Shown: one piece after another, positions 1 through 7,353 of the stretch
Layout of the letters: every line of letters starts with the position of its first letter
Position numbering within the stretch: the first letter of the stretch is position 1
Assembly: GCA_030642325.1 (NCBI GenBank)
Contig: DAOWNY010000024.1
Location: 1-12,989, forward strand
DNA: 12,989 bases
DNA from: Deltaproteobacteria bacterium
GTDB taxonomy: Bacteria > Desulfobacterota > DAOWNY01
Reading direction: 5' to 3'
Notes under the pieces: model-generated
What the model saw: the letters and a program-made list of their open reading frames with translations, nothing else
Databases searched by the model: none
Told to the model about the DNA's origin: nothing
Position numbers and translations under genes: made by a program

Positions 1-1
1 A

Positions 2-712
2 GACGGGGGAAGCGATCAATCCTTGCGCAGGAGTCTTGCAGATTTGGGAGCACGTCTTGAGACCATGAGAGGTGATTCCGGGAGGGTTCAGGGTTTGATT
101 GACGAGAGTCAACATCATTCAAAAAAATTATCTAAGCAGATTGATTCTCTTGAATTGGAACTTGATTTCAAGCTTTCTCAAATAAATGAAAATTTGACCG
201 ACTTGGCAAATCGGATAAACTTTATAGAAAAACATCTATCAATCGAAAAGCCCAAATTTTCAAAAAGATCTTCCCCTGCAGATGAAAAGTATGAAAAAAT
301 TGAGGGGGGGGGAACTGAGATCATAAAAGAAGAGTTACCCAATTACAAATTGCTTTATCAAACTGCCTACGAAAACCTTAAAAAAGGAATGGTTGAATCC
401 GCTAAAGAAAATTTTAAAGAATTTATAAAACTTTATCCAAAGACCGAACTAACCGATAATGCTCAGTATTGGCTTGGGGAATGTTATTATGTCCAGGGTA
501 ATTATGAAGATGCAATACTAGAGTTTGACAAGGTTATTCATAATTACCCCGAGGGAGATAAGGTCAAAGGCGCTCTCCTCAAGGAGGGACTGGCTTTTTA
601 CTACCTTGGCGACAACGAAAATGCAAAAATTATTTTGCAAAGAATTATTAAGACTTACCCCCGGTCTCCCCAGGCCAAAATAGCAAAAAAACGGATAGAG
701 GAAATAAAATAG
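2..712 (+). CDS. cpoB: CpoB/YbgF-like Tol-Pal associated TPR protein (5' truncated by window edge)
   Basis: This is the C-terminal part of a periplasmic CpoB (YbgF) type protein, which in the known family works with the Tol-Pal system in coordinating cell-envelope constriction. The frame is open to the first base, so the TTG at 23 is probably internal and the true start with its signal peptide lies outside. The visible N-terminal third is a heptad-rich, charged coiled coil (trimerisation region in the family), followed by a low-complexity Lys/Ser/Glu linker. The last ~120 residues form about three TPR-like helical repeats with the typical A-x-x-x-F/Y and Y-P spacing (LYQTAYENLKKG, AQYWLGECYYVQGNYEDAI, KEGLAFYYLGDNENAK). 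The ending in KRIEEIK is usual for the family. No terminator follows; the S6 gene starts 88 bp downstream. The pal/tolB neighbours, if present, would be upstream. Family assignment is good, the exact ortholog less sure because the N-terminus is missing. Confidence 0.85.
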   Translation, partial: DGGSDQSLRRSLADLGARLETMRGDSGRVQGLIDESQHHSKKLSKQIDSLELELDFKLSQINENLTDLANRINFIEKHLSIEKPKFSKRSSPADEKYEKIEGGGTEIIKEELPNYKLLYQTAYENLKKGMVESAKENFKEFIKLYPKTELTDNAQYWLGECYYVQGNYEDAILEFDKVIHNYPEGDKVKGALLKEGLAFYYLGDNENAKIILQRIIKTYPRSPQAKIAKKRIEEIK

Positions 713-741
713 AGTCCTCTGTCTTATAATGACGAAAAACC

Positions 742-770
742 TTGATTTATTTGTTGCGCTATAGTATAAG
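742..770 (+). promoter_or_regulatory. Possible sigma-70-type promoter for the rpsF operon
   Basis: TTGATT (742-747) is separated by 17 bp from TATAAG (765-770), with an overlapping alternative -10, TATAGT, at 760-765. It sits 30-60 bp before the rpsF start, where a promoter for the ribosomal-protein operon would be expected. The match is moderate and rests on position and consensus only. Confidence 0.3.
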
Positions 771-800
771 TCATAAAAATTATGAGGGAGTTTATAAAAA

Positions 801-1121
801 ATGCAAAGATACGAAACAATCCTTATTATTGATCCTGATTTGCCCGAAGATGAGATAGAAGGAATCATTGAGGGGGTGAAGGAATTTTTTGCCCAGGAAG
901 GGGCGGAAATAATTAAAGTAGATCAATGGGGCAAAAGAAAGCTGGTATACGAAATTAAAAAGAAACACAAAGGGGTTTATGTCCTGCTTGATTACCAGGG
1001 TGAATCTGATATTGTTCATAAATTTGAGACAAAAATTCAAATTGATGAAAGAATTTATCGATGCCAAACTATCAAGATAGACAAAAATGCTCCCCGAGAA
1101 ATAACGGAAGAAGTTGCTTGA
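801..1121 (+). CDS. rpsF: 30S ribosomal protein S6
   Basis: S6 of the small ribosomal subunit binds 16S rRNA together with S18 in the platform. The 106-residue product has the conserved start MQRYETILIIDPDLPEDE, the central GKRKLVYEIKKKHKGVYVLLDY strand region and the downstream RYRCQTIKI-like segment (here RIYRCQTIKID), covering the full ferredoxin-like fold at about normal length. The ATG at 801 is preceded by a GGGAG ribosome-binding site at 786-790. It is first of the rpsF-rpsR-rplI-dnaB run. No clear S6:S18-binding mRNA leader motif was seen upstream. Confidence 0.97.
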   Translation: MQRYETILIIDPDLPEDEIEGIIEGVKEFFAQEGAEIIKVDQWGKRKLVYEIKKKHKGVYVLLDYQGESDIVHKFETKIQIDERIYRCQTIKIDKNAPREITEEVA

Positions 1122-1197
1122 TCAGCCTGGAGGAAGCGCTGGGGTTACTCCATAATTTTTTAATTTATTGATATATGTATAATTTGAGGTAGGCTAG

Positions 1198-1443
1198 ATG
1201 GTATGGGATAAAGGAAAGAGTAAGACTTTTTACCGGCGTAAGGTTTGCAGATTTTGTGCTGATAAAACTTTTGATATTGAGTATAAAGAACCTAATATGC
1301 TACGTAATTTTGTTACCGAAAGGGGTAAAATTATCCCCCGGAGGATCTCGGGAAATTGCGCAAAGCATCAAAGAAAGATTGCCGTGGCAATCAAGCGGGC
1401 AAGAAACGTTGCGCTCATGCCATATACAACTATCGATCAATAG
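1198..1443 (+). CDS. rpsR: 30S ribosomal protein S18 (zinc-ribbon, C+ form)
   Basis: S18 is the partner of S6 on the 30S platform. The 81-residue protein has the hallmark segment YKEPNMLRNFVTERGKIIPRR and the C-terminal ITGxCAKHQRxIAxAIKRAR motif (here ISGNCAKHQRKIAVAIKRAR). Cysteines C17 and C20 (CRFC) plus C54 and H57 (CAKH) form an apparently complete zinc site, so this is the zinc-binding C+ type rather than the C- paralog induced by zinc starvation in some bacteria. The ATG at 1198 has a GAGGT ribosome-binding site at 1186-1190. The 76 bp after rpsF hold no gene or strong hairpin. Confidence 0.97.
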   Translation: MVWDKGKSKTFYRRKVCRFCADKTFDIEYKEPNMLRNFVTERGKIIPRRISGNCAKHQRKIAVAIKRARNVALMPYTTIDQ

Positions 1444-1554
1444 GCAAGCTTTACCTATGTGCACTGTCATTTGTTTGTTAAATACAATAATTGGGTTGTG
1501 TGAAATTTATAATGTAAAGATTAATATTATTATCAATTGTCAGGGTGGTTAATA

Positions 1555-1998
1555 ATGAGATTAATACTTAGAGAAGATATTGAATCGTTGGGTAACATTG
1601 GTGATATAGTAGAAGTAAAAGATGGATACGGAAGAAACATGCTCATTCCACAGCAAAAAGCCATCAAAGTAACCCAAAAAAATATTAAATTTTTAGAGCA
1701 TGAAAAACAGAAGTTGGAAGACAAATTAAAAAAAATCAGAAGGGAATCCCAGGATCTTGCCGCAAAGATCGAAGGAAAAACCTTAACGGTTTCAAAGCAG
1801 GTAGGAGAGGATGAAAAATTATTCGGGTCGGTTACCCAGATAGATATACACAGGATACTGAAACAAGAGGGGTTCGAAATCGACCGCAAAAAAATTCTGC
1901 TCGATTTGCCCATTAAAAGTCTTGGTAAACATCCAGTAACAATCAAACTCCATTCGCAACTTACTACCGAGATAAATGTTGAGGTGGTAAAGGAGTAA
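1555..1998 (+). CDS. rplI: 50S ribosomal protein L9
   Basis: L9 is a two-domain 50S protein at the base of the L1 stalk that helps maintain reading-frame fidelity. The 148-residue product starts MRLILREDIESLGNIGDIVEVKDGYGRN, matching the conserved N-terminal rRNA-binding domain with its GYGRNML(I/V)P motif. A long charged connecting helix follows (about residues 40-75), then the C-terminal domain with FGSVTQIDI. An in-frame ATG exists 18 bp earlier at 1537, but the ATG at 1555 matches the family start and has AGGGTGG (1542-1548) as ribosome-binding site. The 111 bp between rpsR and rplI contain no plausible gene; some related genomes have a DUF2232 membrane protein at this place, and it is absent here. 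Confidence 0.97.
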   Translation: MRLILREDIESLGNIGDIVEVKDGYGRNMLIPQQKAIKVTQKNIKFLEHEKQKLEDKLKKIRRESQDLAAKIEGKTLTVSKQVGEDEKLFGSVTQIDIHRILKQEGFEIDRKKILLDLPIKSLGKHPVTIKLHSQLTTEINVEVVKE

Positions 1999-2013
1999 TT
2001 TGGAAGTTTACCC

Positions 2014-3369
2014 ATGTCAAATCCGGATTTTTCTTCGCACCGTCTCCCTCCCCAAAACGTTGAAGCTGAGCAATCGGTTTTGGGGGGAATTCTGATTGAA
2101 AATGAGGCGATAACCAAAGTAGTTGAAGTTCTAAACCAGGATGATTTTTACCGGGAGTCGCACCGTAAAATCTTTTTGGCCCTCCTTGATTTATTCGAAA
2201 AGAATGAACCCTCTGATCTTATTACCATTACGGATATACTGAAGAGCAAAAATCAACTGGATGCAGTTGGCGGCATATCTTATTTGACATCTTTAGTGGA
2301 TAGCGTTCCCACAGCGGCAAATATAAGCTATTATGCCAGAATAGTGAAGGACAAGTCCATAACAAGAAAGCTTATAGGTGCTGCAACCGAAATAATAACC
2401 CGTGGTTATGAGGACAGCGGAAATCTGGATGAATTTCTGGATGAGGCGGAGAAGTTAATTTTTCAAATATCCGAAGACCAGATAAAACCATCCTTTTTTC
2501 CCATCAAAGATGTCGTCAAGACCAGTTTTGAAACTATTGAGAAACTATATGAAAGAAAGGAACTGATAACCGGTGTCCCTACCGGATTCAAGCAGTTCGA
2601 CAAGATAACCGCCGGCCTCCAACCTTCGGATTTAATTATCATAGCCGGACGTCCCAGTATGGGTAAAACCGCTTTTGCCCTGAATGTTGCTCAGCATGCT
2701 GCGGCTGAAGGGAATACTCCTGTTGCCATCTTTTCCCTTGAGATGTCCAAAGAACAGCTGGCGTTGAGGATGCTTTGTTCTCAGGCCGAAGTGGATGCCT
2801 CCAAATTACGATCCGGTTTTTTGAGTGGAAACGATTGGCCAAAGCTTACCCGTGCGGCAAGCATTCTTACTGAAACACCAATATTTATCGACGATACTCC
2901 AGGGATATCGGTTCTGGAAATGAGGGCAAAGGCGAGAAGATTGAAAACTGAAAAAGGCCTCGGTTTAATAATTGTTGATTATCTTCAGTTGATGCAGGGA
3001 AGAATTACTGCTAATAATCGTGAGCAGGAGATATCCGAGATCTCACGCTCATTAAAAGGGTTGGCAAAAGAACTAAATGTGCCGCTAATTGCCATTTCTC
3101 AGCTTAATCGTGCCTTGGAAGGCAGAGGAGATAAAAGGCCGATTTTGGCTGATTTAAGGGAATCAGGAGCCATAGAACAGGATGCCGATGTAATTGCTTT
3201 TATCTTCAGGGAAGAAGTTTATGACCGATCTGATGACAATCCCAACAGAGGTGTTGCTGAAATTATTATCGGCAAACAAAGAAACGGTCCCACCGGCATC
3301 ATTAAACTTACTTTTCTAGATAGATATACCAGATTTGAAGATCCTCCCCCGGACAGTTATAGTGCCTAG
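2014..3369 (+). CDS. dnaB: Replicative DNA helicase DnaB
   Basis: DnaB is the hexameric 5'-3' helicase that unwinds DNA at the replication fork and recruits primase. The 451-residue protein is full length. The N-terminal domain begins LPPQNVEAEQSVLGGIL (residues 11-27), a linker spans about 150-185, and the RecA-like ATPase domain follows. Walker A is GRPSMGKT (212-219), SLEM is at 241-244, Walker B is LIIVDYLQLM (318-327), and DLRESGAIEQDAD (380-392) and the arginine-finger region KQRNGPTG (421-428) are all intact. No intein interrupts the Walker A or other usual insertion sites. It starts 15 bp after rplI with GGAAG at 2002-2006. It converges on rnfB with only 5 bp between the two stop codons. 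Confidence 0.97.
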   Translation: MSNPDFSSHRLPPQNVEAEQSVLGGILIENEAITKVVEVLNQDDFYRESHRKIFLALLDLFEKNEPSDLITITDILKSKNQLDAVGGISYLTSLVDSVPTAANISYYARIVKDKSITRKLIGAATEIITRGYEDSGNLDEFLDEAEKLIFQISEDQIKPSFFPIKDVVKTSFETIEKLYERKELITGVPTGFKQFDKITAGLQPSDLIIIAGRPSMGKTAFALNVAQHAAAEGNTPVAIFSLEMSKEQLALRMLCSQAEVDASKLRSGFLSGNDWPKLTRAASILTETPIFIDDTPGISVLEMRAKARRLKTEKGLGLIIVDYLQLMQGRITANNREQEISEISRSLKGLAKELNVPLIAISQLNRALEGRGDKRPILADLRESGAIEQDADVIAFIFREEVYDRSDDNPNRGVAEIIIGKQRNGPTGIIKLTFLDRYTRFEDPPPDSYSA

Positions 3370-3374
3370 CAAGA

Positions 3375-5465
3375 TCAAGCATTCACTTTTTTTGCGTCTT
3401 TATCGTAGCAGGTAAGACAGCAATTCATGCATCTATTTGCTTCTTTTAAAGCCTCTTCTTCTGATATTGTCAGATCTACCTCATCAACCGAATGGATTCT
3501 GACTTTCGGGTCCATCTGGGGAAGAGAAATCCTGCCTTTTTTATCAATACCTTCGATTTTATCAAAGATTGTGCCGGGAATATGGCCCTTATTACCCTTT
3601 ACTCGAAGCTTATCTTTTGAAAATTTCATGGATTCATCGGAAAACAGCAGATGAATGCTTCTAGCCGCTTGTCTTCCGTTCCCGATGGCCTCAACTGCGA
3701 TTCCCGGTCCATCAATGAATGCATCTCCTGCGGCAAAAACATAAGGAATTGATGTTTGATTCGTGTCTTCATCGCATTTTATACTATTCCACTTTGTTTT
3801 CTCTACTCCACTGATTCTTCGATTTGAATCTACAAAGGAGAGGTCTGAATACTGACCGATGGCAAGCACCAGATTATCCAAAGGCAATCTGGTCTCCGAA
3901 CCCTCGATGGGGATTGGTCTTCTCCTGCCGCTGTCATCCGGTTCACCGAGCTTCATTTTGAGATATTCCAAATGGGTTAGCCTGCCATCTTTATCGATAA
4001 TATTGTTGGGGGCTGCAAGAAAGAGAAACTCAATCCCTTCCTCTTTAGCGGCTTCAATTTCTTCCGGATTCGCAGGCATCTCTTTTTCTGTCCTTCGATA
4101 GATGATATAAACCTTTTCCGCTCCCAACCGGACGCTGGACCGGGCGGCATCCATTGCCGTGTTCCCGCCCCCGATTACCCCTACTGTTTTTCCAATGGGA
4201 TTGGGAATACCTAATCCCTGTCTTTCCAGGTAAATGGTGCCACCTTCCACACCTATTGTTTCATCTTCTCTATCCAGTCGGGCTGAACTGTATTTCCAGG
4301 CACCAACGGCAAGTATAACGGCCTCATAACCGGAGGCAACAAGTGACTCTAAATCAAAATCAACTCCAAATTTGACATTAGTTCTTACATCGATTCCAAG
4401 ATCAAGGATTCCCTGAATCTCCCAGCCAAGTATCTTTTTGGGAAGCCGGTATTCGGGGATACCATAATAAAGCATTCCCCCCAGTTTTGGTTGCATCTCA
4501 TATATGGTTACCGAATGACCCAGCCTTCTTAAAAAATAGGCACTGCTGAGCCCTGCGGGGCCGGCGCCAATGACCGCTATTTTGTGTCCGGTATCCGATC
4601 CTATCGGGATTTGTAAGTGACGACCGGTATTCATTTCATAATCAGCGACAAATCGTTTTAATTGATTGATGGACACAGGATCATCACCCAGTGTTCGACG
4701 GCACATTTCTTCGCAGGGATGGGGACATACCCTGCCGCAAGATAAAATAAAGGGATTTCTTTCTTTGATGGTAAGAACGGCTTGTTCATACCGTCCGTTT
4801 TTGATGTGATCAATATATTTGGGGATGTCAATTTCAGCCGGGCAAGTCTGCTGGCAAGGTGCCAATCGATCGCTGTATGTATTGAATTCTAAAATTCGCT
4901 CAGTAGAACGCTGAACCTTGATAGTCCCGTTAGGGCATACTTCTTCGCATTTGCCGCATCCGGTGCAGAATTCCGAATGGAATATGGGAAGCCCTTGTGT
5001 CCCCATGGTGATTGCTCCGAACTTGCAGTTCCTAAAGCAGGTTCCCAAGCCAAGGCAAGCTTTCTCACATTCTTTATCTCCCCGGTACAAGAGGGCTAGC
5101 GCCCTACAATCGTTAATTCCCAAGTAATTGAATTTTGTTTCCGCCCGGATGCCGCCTGCACAGGTTTGAAGGGCAAATTGCGGCTCGGCCATCTCAACAA
5201 CCATACCCATAACCGCCGCTACTGCCTGGGCTACATCGTTCCCCCCGGCTATGCAGACATCAGGTTCAGCTTTACCACCTACAACTGCCCCGGCCGCAGC
5301 ACCACATCCTGCATAACCGCAACCTCCGCAATTTGCTCCCGGTAGACAATTTTCTACCTGTTCGATCCTCGGATCTTCATATACATAAAATGCCTTGGAG
5401 GCAATGCCCAAGAGAATTCCGGAAATGACACCCAGAGCCAATAAAAATAGTAACGCTGATAACAT
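3375..5465 (-). CDS. rnfB: RnfB fused to a GltD/NfnB-like NAD(P)H:ferredoxin oxidoreductase module
   Basis: RnfB is the ferredoxin-interacting Fe-S subunit of the Rnf ion pump. Residues 1-22 form the membrane anchor. Residues 40-54 carry the RnfB-type cluster site (C40, C46, C49, C54 in LPGANCGGCGYAGC). Two [4Fe-4S] sites follow: C133/C137/C143/C147 with the typical CLGLGTC, and C167/C170/C173/C177. Ordinary RnfB ends about here. This protein runs on with a complete glutamate-synthase-small-subunit/NfnB-like half: N-terminal clusters C204, C208, C243, C247, C251 and C255; an FAD fold GAGPAGL (300-306); an NAD(P)H Rossmann motif GGGNTAMD (432-439) with YRR (456-458); the FAD-closing AAGD (578-581); and a C-terminal C679/C682/C683/C686 cluster. 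One continuous 696-codon frame without stops makes a chance fusion or sequencing error unlikely. The ATG at 5465 has a GGAAGGGA ribosome-binding site. It is the last gene of the rnf operon. Confidence 0.95.
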   Translation of the reverse strand: MLSALLFLLALGVISGILLGIASKAFYVYEDPRIEQVENCLPGANCGGCGYAGCGAAAGAVVGGKAEPDVCIAGGNDVAQAVAAVMGMVVEMAEPQFALQTCAGGIRAETKFNYLGINDCRALALLYRGDKECEKACLGLGTCFRNCKFGAITMGTQGLPIFHSEFCTGCGKCEEVCPNGTIKVQRSTERILEFNTYSDRLAPCQQTCPAEIDIPKYIDHIKNGRYEQAVLTIKERNPFILSCGRVCPHPCEEMCRRTLGDDPVSINQLKRFVADYEMNTGRHLQIPIGSDTGHKIAVIGAGPAGLSSAYFLRRLGHSVTIYEMQPKLGGMLYYGIPEYRLPKKILGWEIQGILDLGIDVRTNVKFGVDFDLESLVASGYEAVILAVGAWKYSSARLDREDETIGVEGGTIYLERQGLGIPNPIGKTVGVIGGGNTAMDAARSSVRLGAEKVYIIYRRTEKEMPANPEEIEAAKEEGIEFLFLAAPNNIIDKDGRLTHLEYLKMKLGEPDDSGRRRPIPIEGSETRLPLDNLVLAIGQYSDLSFVDSNRRISGVEKTKWNSIKCDEDTNQTSIPYVFAAGDAFIDGPGIAVEAIGNGRQAARSIHLLFSDESMKFSKDKLRVKGNKGHIPGTIFDKIEGIDKKGRISLPQMDPKVRIHSVDEVDLTISEEEALKEANRCMNCCLTCYDKDAKKVNA

Positions 5466-5498
5466 GCTATTCCCTTCCGTCAGAATATTTGTGATTAG

Positions 5499-5518
5499 TT
5501 AAAGACCGTTATCTTTAA
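5499..5518 (-). other. Small AT-rich inverted repeat in the rnfA-rnfB gap
   Basis: TTAAAGA and TCTTTAA flank a six-base loop in the 71-bp gap between rnfA and rnfB, the longest gap inside the Rnf genes. With one G-C pair in seven it would be a weak hairpin with no T-run, so it is not an intrinsic terminator. It could mark an mRNA processing point or a protein site, or be chance. Confidence 0.3.
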
Positions 5519-5536
5519 AATACAGTTAGTATCAAA

Positions 5537-6112
5537 CTAGACCATTCCCATGAAACCTAAAAAAGCCAGGGACATAAATCCGGCGGTTACCAGCCCAATT
5601 GCAGTTCCTTCCAGCACTTGGGGTATCCTGGCGGTAGCCATTCTTTCTCTTAGACCGGCCATCAGAACCAGAGCAAGGGCGAAACCCACAGCTGAAGTAA
5701 AAGAAAATACCAGAGCTTCCATAAAATTGAAGCCCTCCCTGACATTGATTACAGCGACTCCAAATACAGCGCAGTTAGTTGTGATGAGAGGGAGGAATAT
5801 ACCCAGCCCGGCATAAAGGGCCGGAACCATCTTTTTTAAGAAAATTTCAACAAATTGGACCAAAGCGGCAATTACCAGGATAAAGACAATGGTTCGAAGA
5901 TAAACCAAATCCATGGGGCATAATAAATAAACATCTATTATCCAGGTGATAACTCCGGCCAAGGTTAAAACAAATATAACCGCCATTCCCATGCCCGTAG
6001 CCGTGTCCATCTTTTTCGATACACCCAGAAAAGGACAATTGCCTAAATACTGAGCGAGAAGAATGTTGTTAATGAATATTGCACTGATGGCCATAAGTAA
6101 ATAATCAGACAT
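5537..6112 (-). CDS. rnfA: Rnf electron transport complex membrane subunit RnfA
   Basis: RnfA is an integral membrane subunit (six helices) that, with the homologous RnfE in inverted topology, forms the core of the pump and holds a [2Fe-2S] cluster halfway across the membrane. The 191-residue product has NNILLAQYLGNCPFLGVSK (C26) and LPLITTNCAVFGVAV (C114), the two cluster cysteines in their conserved contexts, and the REGFNFMEALVFSFTSAVGF segment typical of RnfA/NqrE. Length and motifs are normal. The ATG at 6112 is preceded by a GGGGGTG ribosome-binding site and lies 13 bp after rnfE. Nothing odd is seen in this subunit. Confidence 0.95.
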   Translation of the reverse strand: MSDYLLMAISAIFINNILLAQYLGNCPFLGVSKKMDTATGMGMAVIFVLTLAGVITWIIDVYLLCPMDLVYLRTIVFILVIAALVQFVEIFLKKMVPALYAGLGIFLPLITTNCAVFGVAVINVREGFNFMEALVFSFTSAVGFALALVLMAGLRERMATARIPQVLEGTAIGLVTAGFMSLAFLGFMGMV

Positions 6113-6125
6113 TTAAGAACACCCC

Positions 6126-6752
6126 CTATGATTTTTTTAAATTTCCGATGATATTCATGAGACAAAGAAGCATTCCCAAACAGATGAAGGCCCCCGGTGC
6201 ACTGACCATGAAAGCAAAAGGCTTGAAGGATGGTCCGAATAAATTGTAAACATGGGAAATATCAGTAAAAGGAATTTTCAGGGAGAGAGTGCCGCATCCC
6301 AGTGCCTCACGAATGGAGCCAAGAACGGTTAAAGATAGAGTGAATCCCACTCCGATTCCCAACCCGTCAGCAGCCGAAGCAAGGACACCGTTTTTGGAAG
6401 CAAAGGCCTCCGCCCTTCCCAACACTATGCAATTAACAACAATCAAGGGGATGAATATTCCCAAATCCTGGTAAAGTTCATAGGTGAACGCTTGCATTAC
6501 CAGCTCTACGATCACCACAAAGGTTGCAATGACTACAATGTAGCAAGCGATCCTTACCTTGGGAGGGATAATGTTTCTTAAAATAGAAATGAGGACATTT
6601 GAACAGAGCAAAACAAATATAACCGCCAGCCCCATTCCCAGGCCATCCTTTAAGGTTTTGGTAACCGCAAGCGTAGGGCAGAGCCCGAGCACCAGGCGAA
6701 ATGGTGGAATTTCATCCCATAATCCCTTTGTAAATTCCCTGACAAGACCCAT
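6126..6752 (-). CDS. rnfE: Rnf electron transport complex membrane subunit RnfE
   Basis: RnfE pairs with RnfA in the membrane core of Rnf. The 208-residue protein has about six hydrophobic helices, the conserved start FTKGLWDEIPPFRLVLGLCPTLAVT with C25, and IPLIVVNCIVLGRAEAFAS with C108. These two cysteines together with RnfA C26/C114 are the expected ligands of the intramembrane [2Fe-2S]. The GFTLSLTVLGSIREALGCG segment also fits the family. The start at 6752 has a strong AAGGAG six bases before the ATG. The gene is 10 bp after rnfG and 13 bp before rnfA, so translation is probably coupled. The C-terminal helices end in a short basic tail. Confidence 0.95.
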   Translation of the reverse strand: MGLVREFTKGLWDEIPPFRLVLGLCPTLAVTKTLKDGLGMGLAVIFVLLCSNVLISILRNIIPPKVRIACYIVVIATFVVIVELVMQAFTYELYQDLGIFIPLIVVNCIVLGRAEAFASKNGVLASAADGLGIGVGFTLSLTVLGSIREALGCGTLSLKIPFTDISHVYNLFGPSFKPFAFMVSAPGAFICLGMLLCLMNIIGNLKKS

Positions 6753-6762
6753 GTAATTCTCC

Positions 6763-7353
6763 TTATTTGATTTCTTTGGCTTTCGATATTATTTGATCTT
6801 TGAGTTCTTTGTAGATGGTAGAACCAGTATTAACACCGGCACAAACACCTTTGGAGGTAACGGTTGCTCCCGATACTGCGTCGACCGTTCCCCCGTCCGC
6901 CTTAATTTTAATGTCGTCGTTTATCGATAGCCCGGCAAAGCTATTTTTAAAGGGTACCGAATCTTTGGCCCGCGAACCGACTCCCGGCGTTTCCTTATGG
7001 GTGGTGATTCCCATCCCGGAAATCGTATCTTCACTGATATTTACCGCCACGATTACTCCGATATCTCCGCCAAATCCGGATCCTTTGGTCTCAAAAGCCA
7101 TTTTAGTGCATTTTCCGTTGAACACCCCCGGAAAAAATTTTACTTCCTCTTCTCCATATTTCAGCTTGAAACGGTCATCCACCGGGTTATTGGTGCATCC
7201 TTGAAGGACTTCCATAATCACCGGGCCCTTTACAAACTTAAGCTCCTGATATTCAATCTTGTCCATAGTGCCGGTATAAACTCCCGCCAGAAGTGCTCCC
7301 GCTACTCCGCAAATAATTCCAAGAACAATGAACATCTTTAAAATTTCACGCAT
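6763..7353 (-). CDS. rnfG: Rnf complex subunit RnfG, covalent-FMN carrier
   Basis: RnfG is anchored by one N-terminal helix (about residues 7-27) and carries FMN bound by a phosphoester to threonine on the outer side of the membrane. The 196-residue protein has the flavinylation motif DAVSGATVTSKGV, with T164 as the predicted FMN-bearing residue, and the preceding ITTHKETPGVGS that is typical of FMN-binding domains of this family. The motif is intact, in contrast to RnfD next door. The maturation enzyme ApbE (flavin transferase) is not in the window and must be encoded elsewhere. The gene overlaps rnfD by 8 bp. AAAGGTGG precedes the ATG at 7353. Confidence 0.95.
   Translation of the reverse strand: MREILKMFIVLGIICGVAGALLAGVYTGTMDKIEYQELKFVKGPVIMEVLQGCTNNPVDDRFKLKYGEEEVKFFPGVFNGKCTKMAFETKGSGFGGDIGVIVAVNISEDTISGMGITTHKETPGVGSRAKDSVPFKNSFAGLSINDDIKIKADGGTVDAVSGATVTSKGVCAGVNTGSTIYKELKDQIISKAKEIK

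Noticed and set aside
1256..1552. 98-codon open frame overlapping rpsR and running to rplI
   Set aside because: Most of it lies inside rpsR in another frame, no ribosome-binding site precedes it and the protein has no recognisable motif.
2640..2700. Intein insertion in DnaB
   Set aside because: The Walker A region and all downstream motifs are contiguous at normal spacing.
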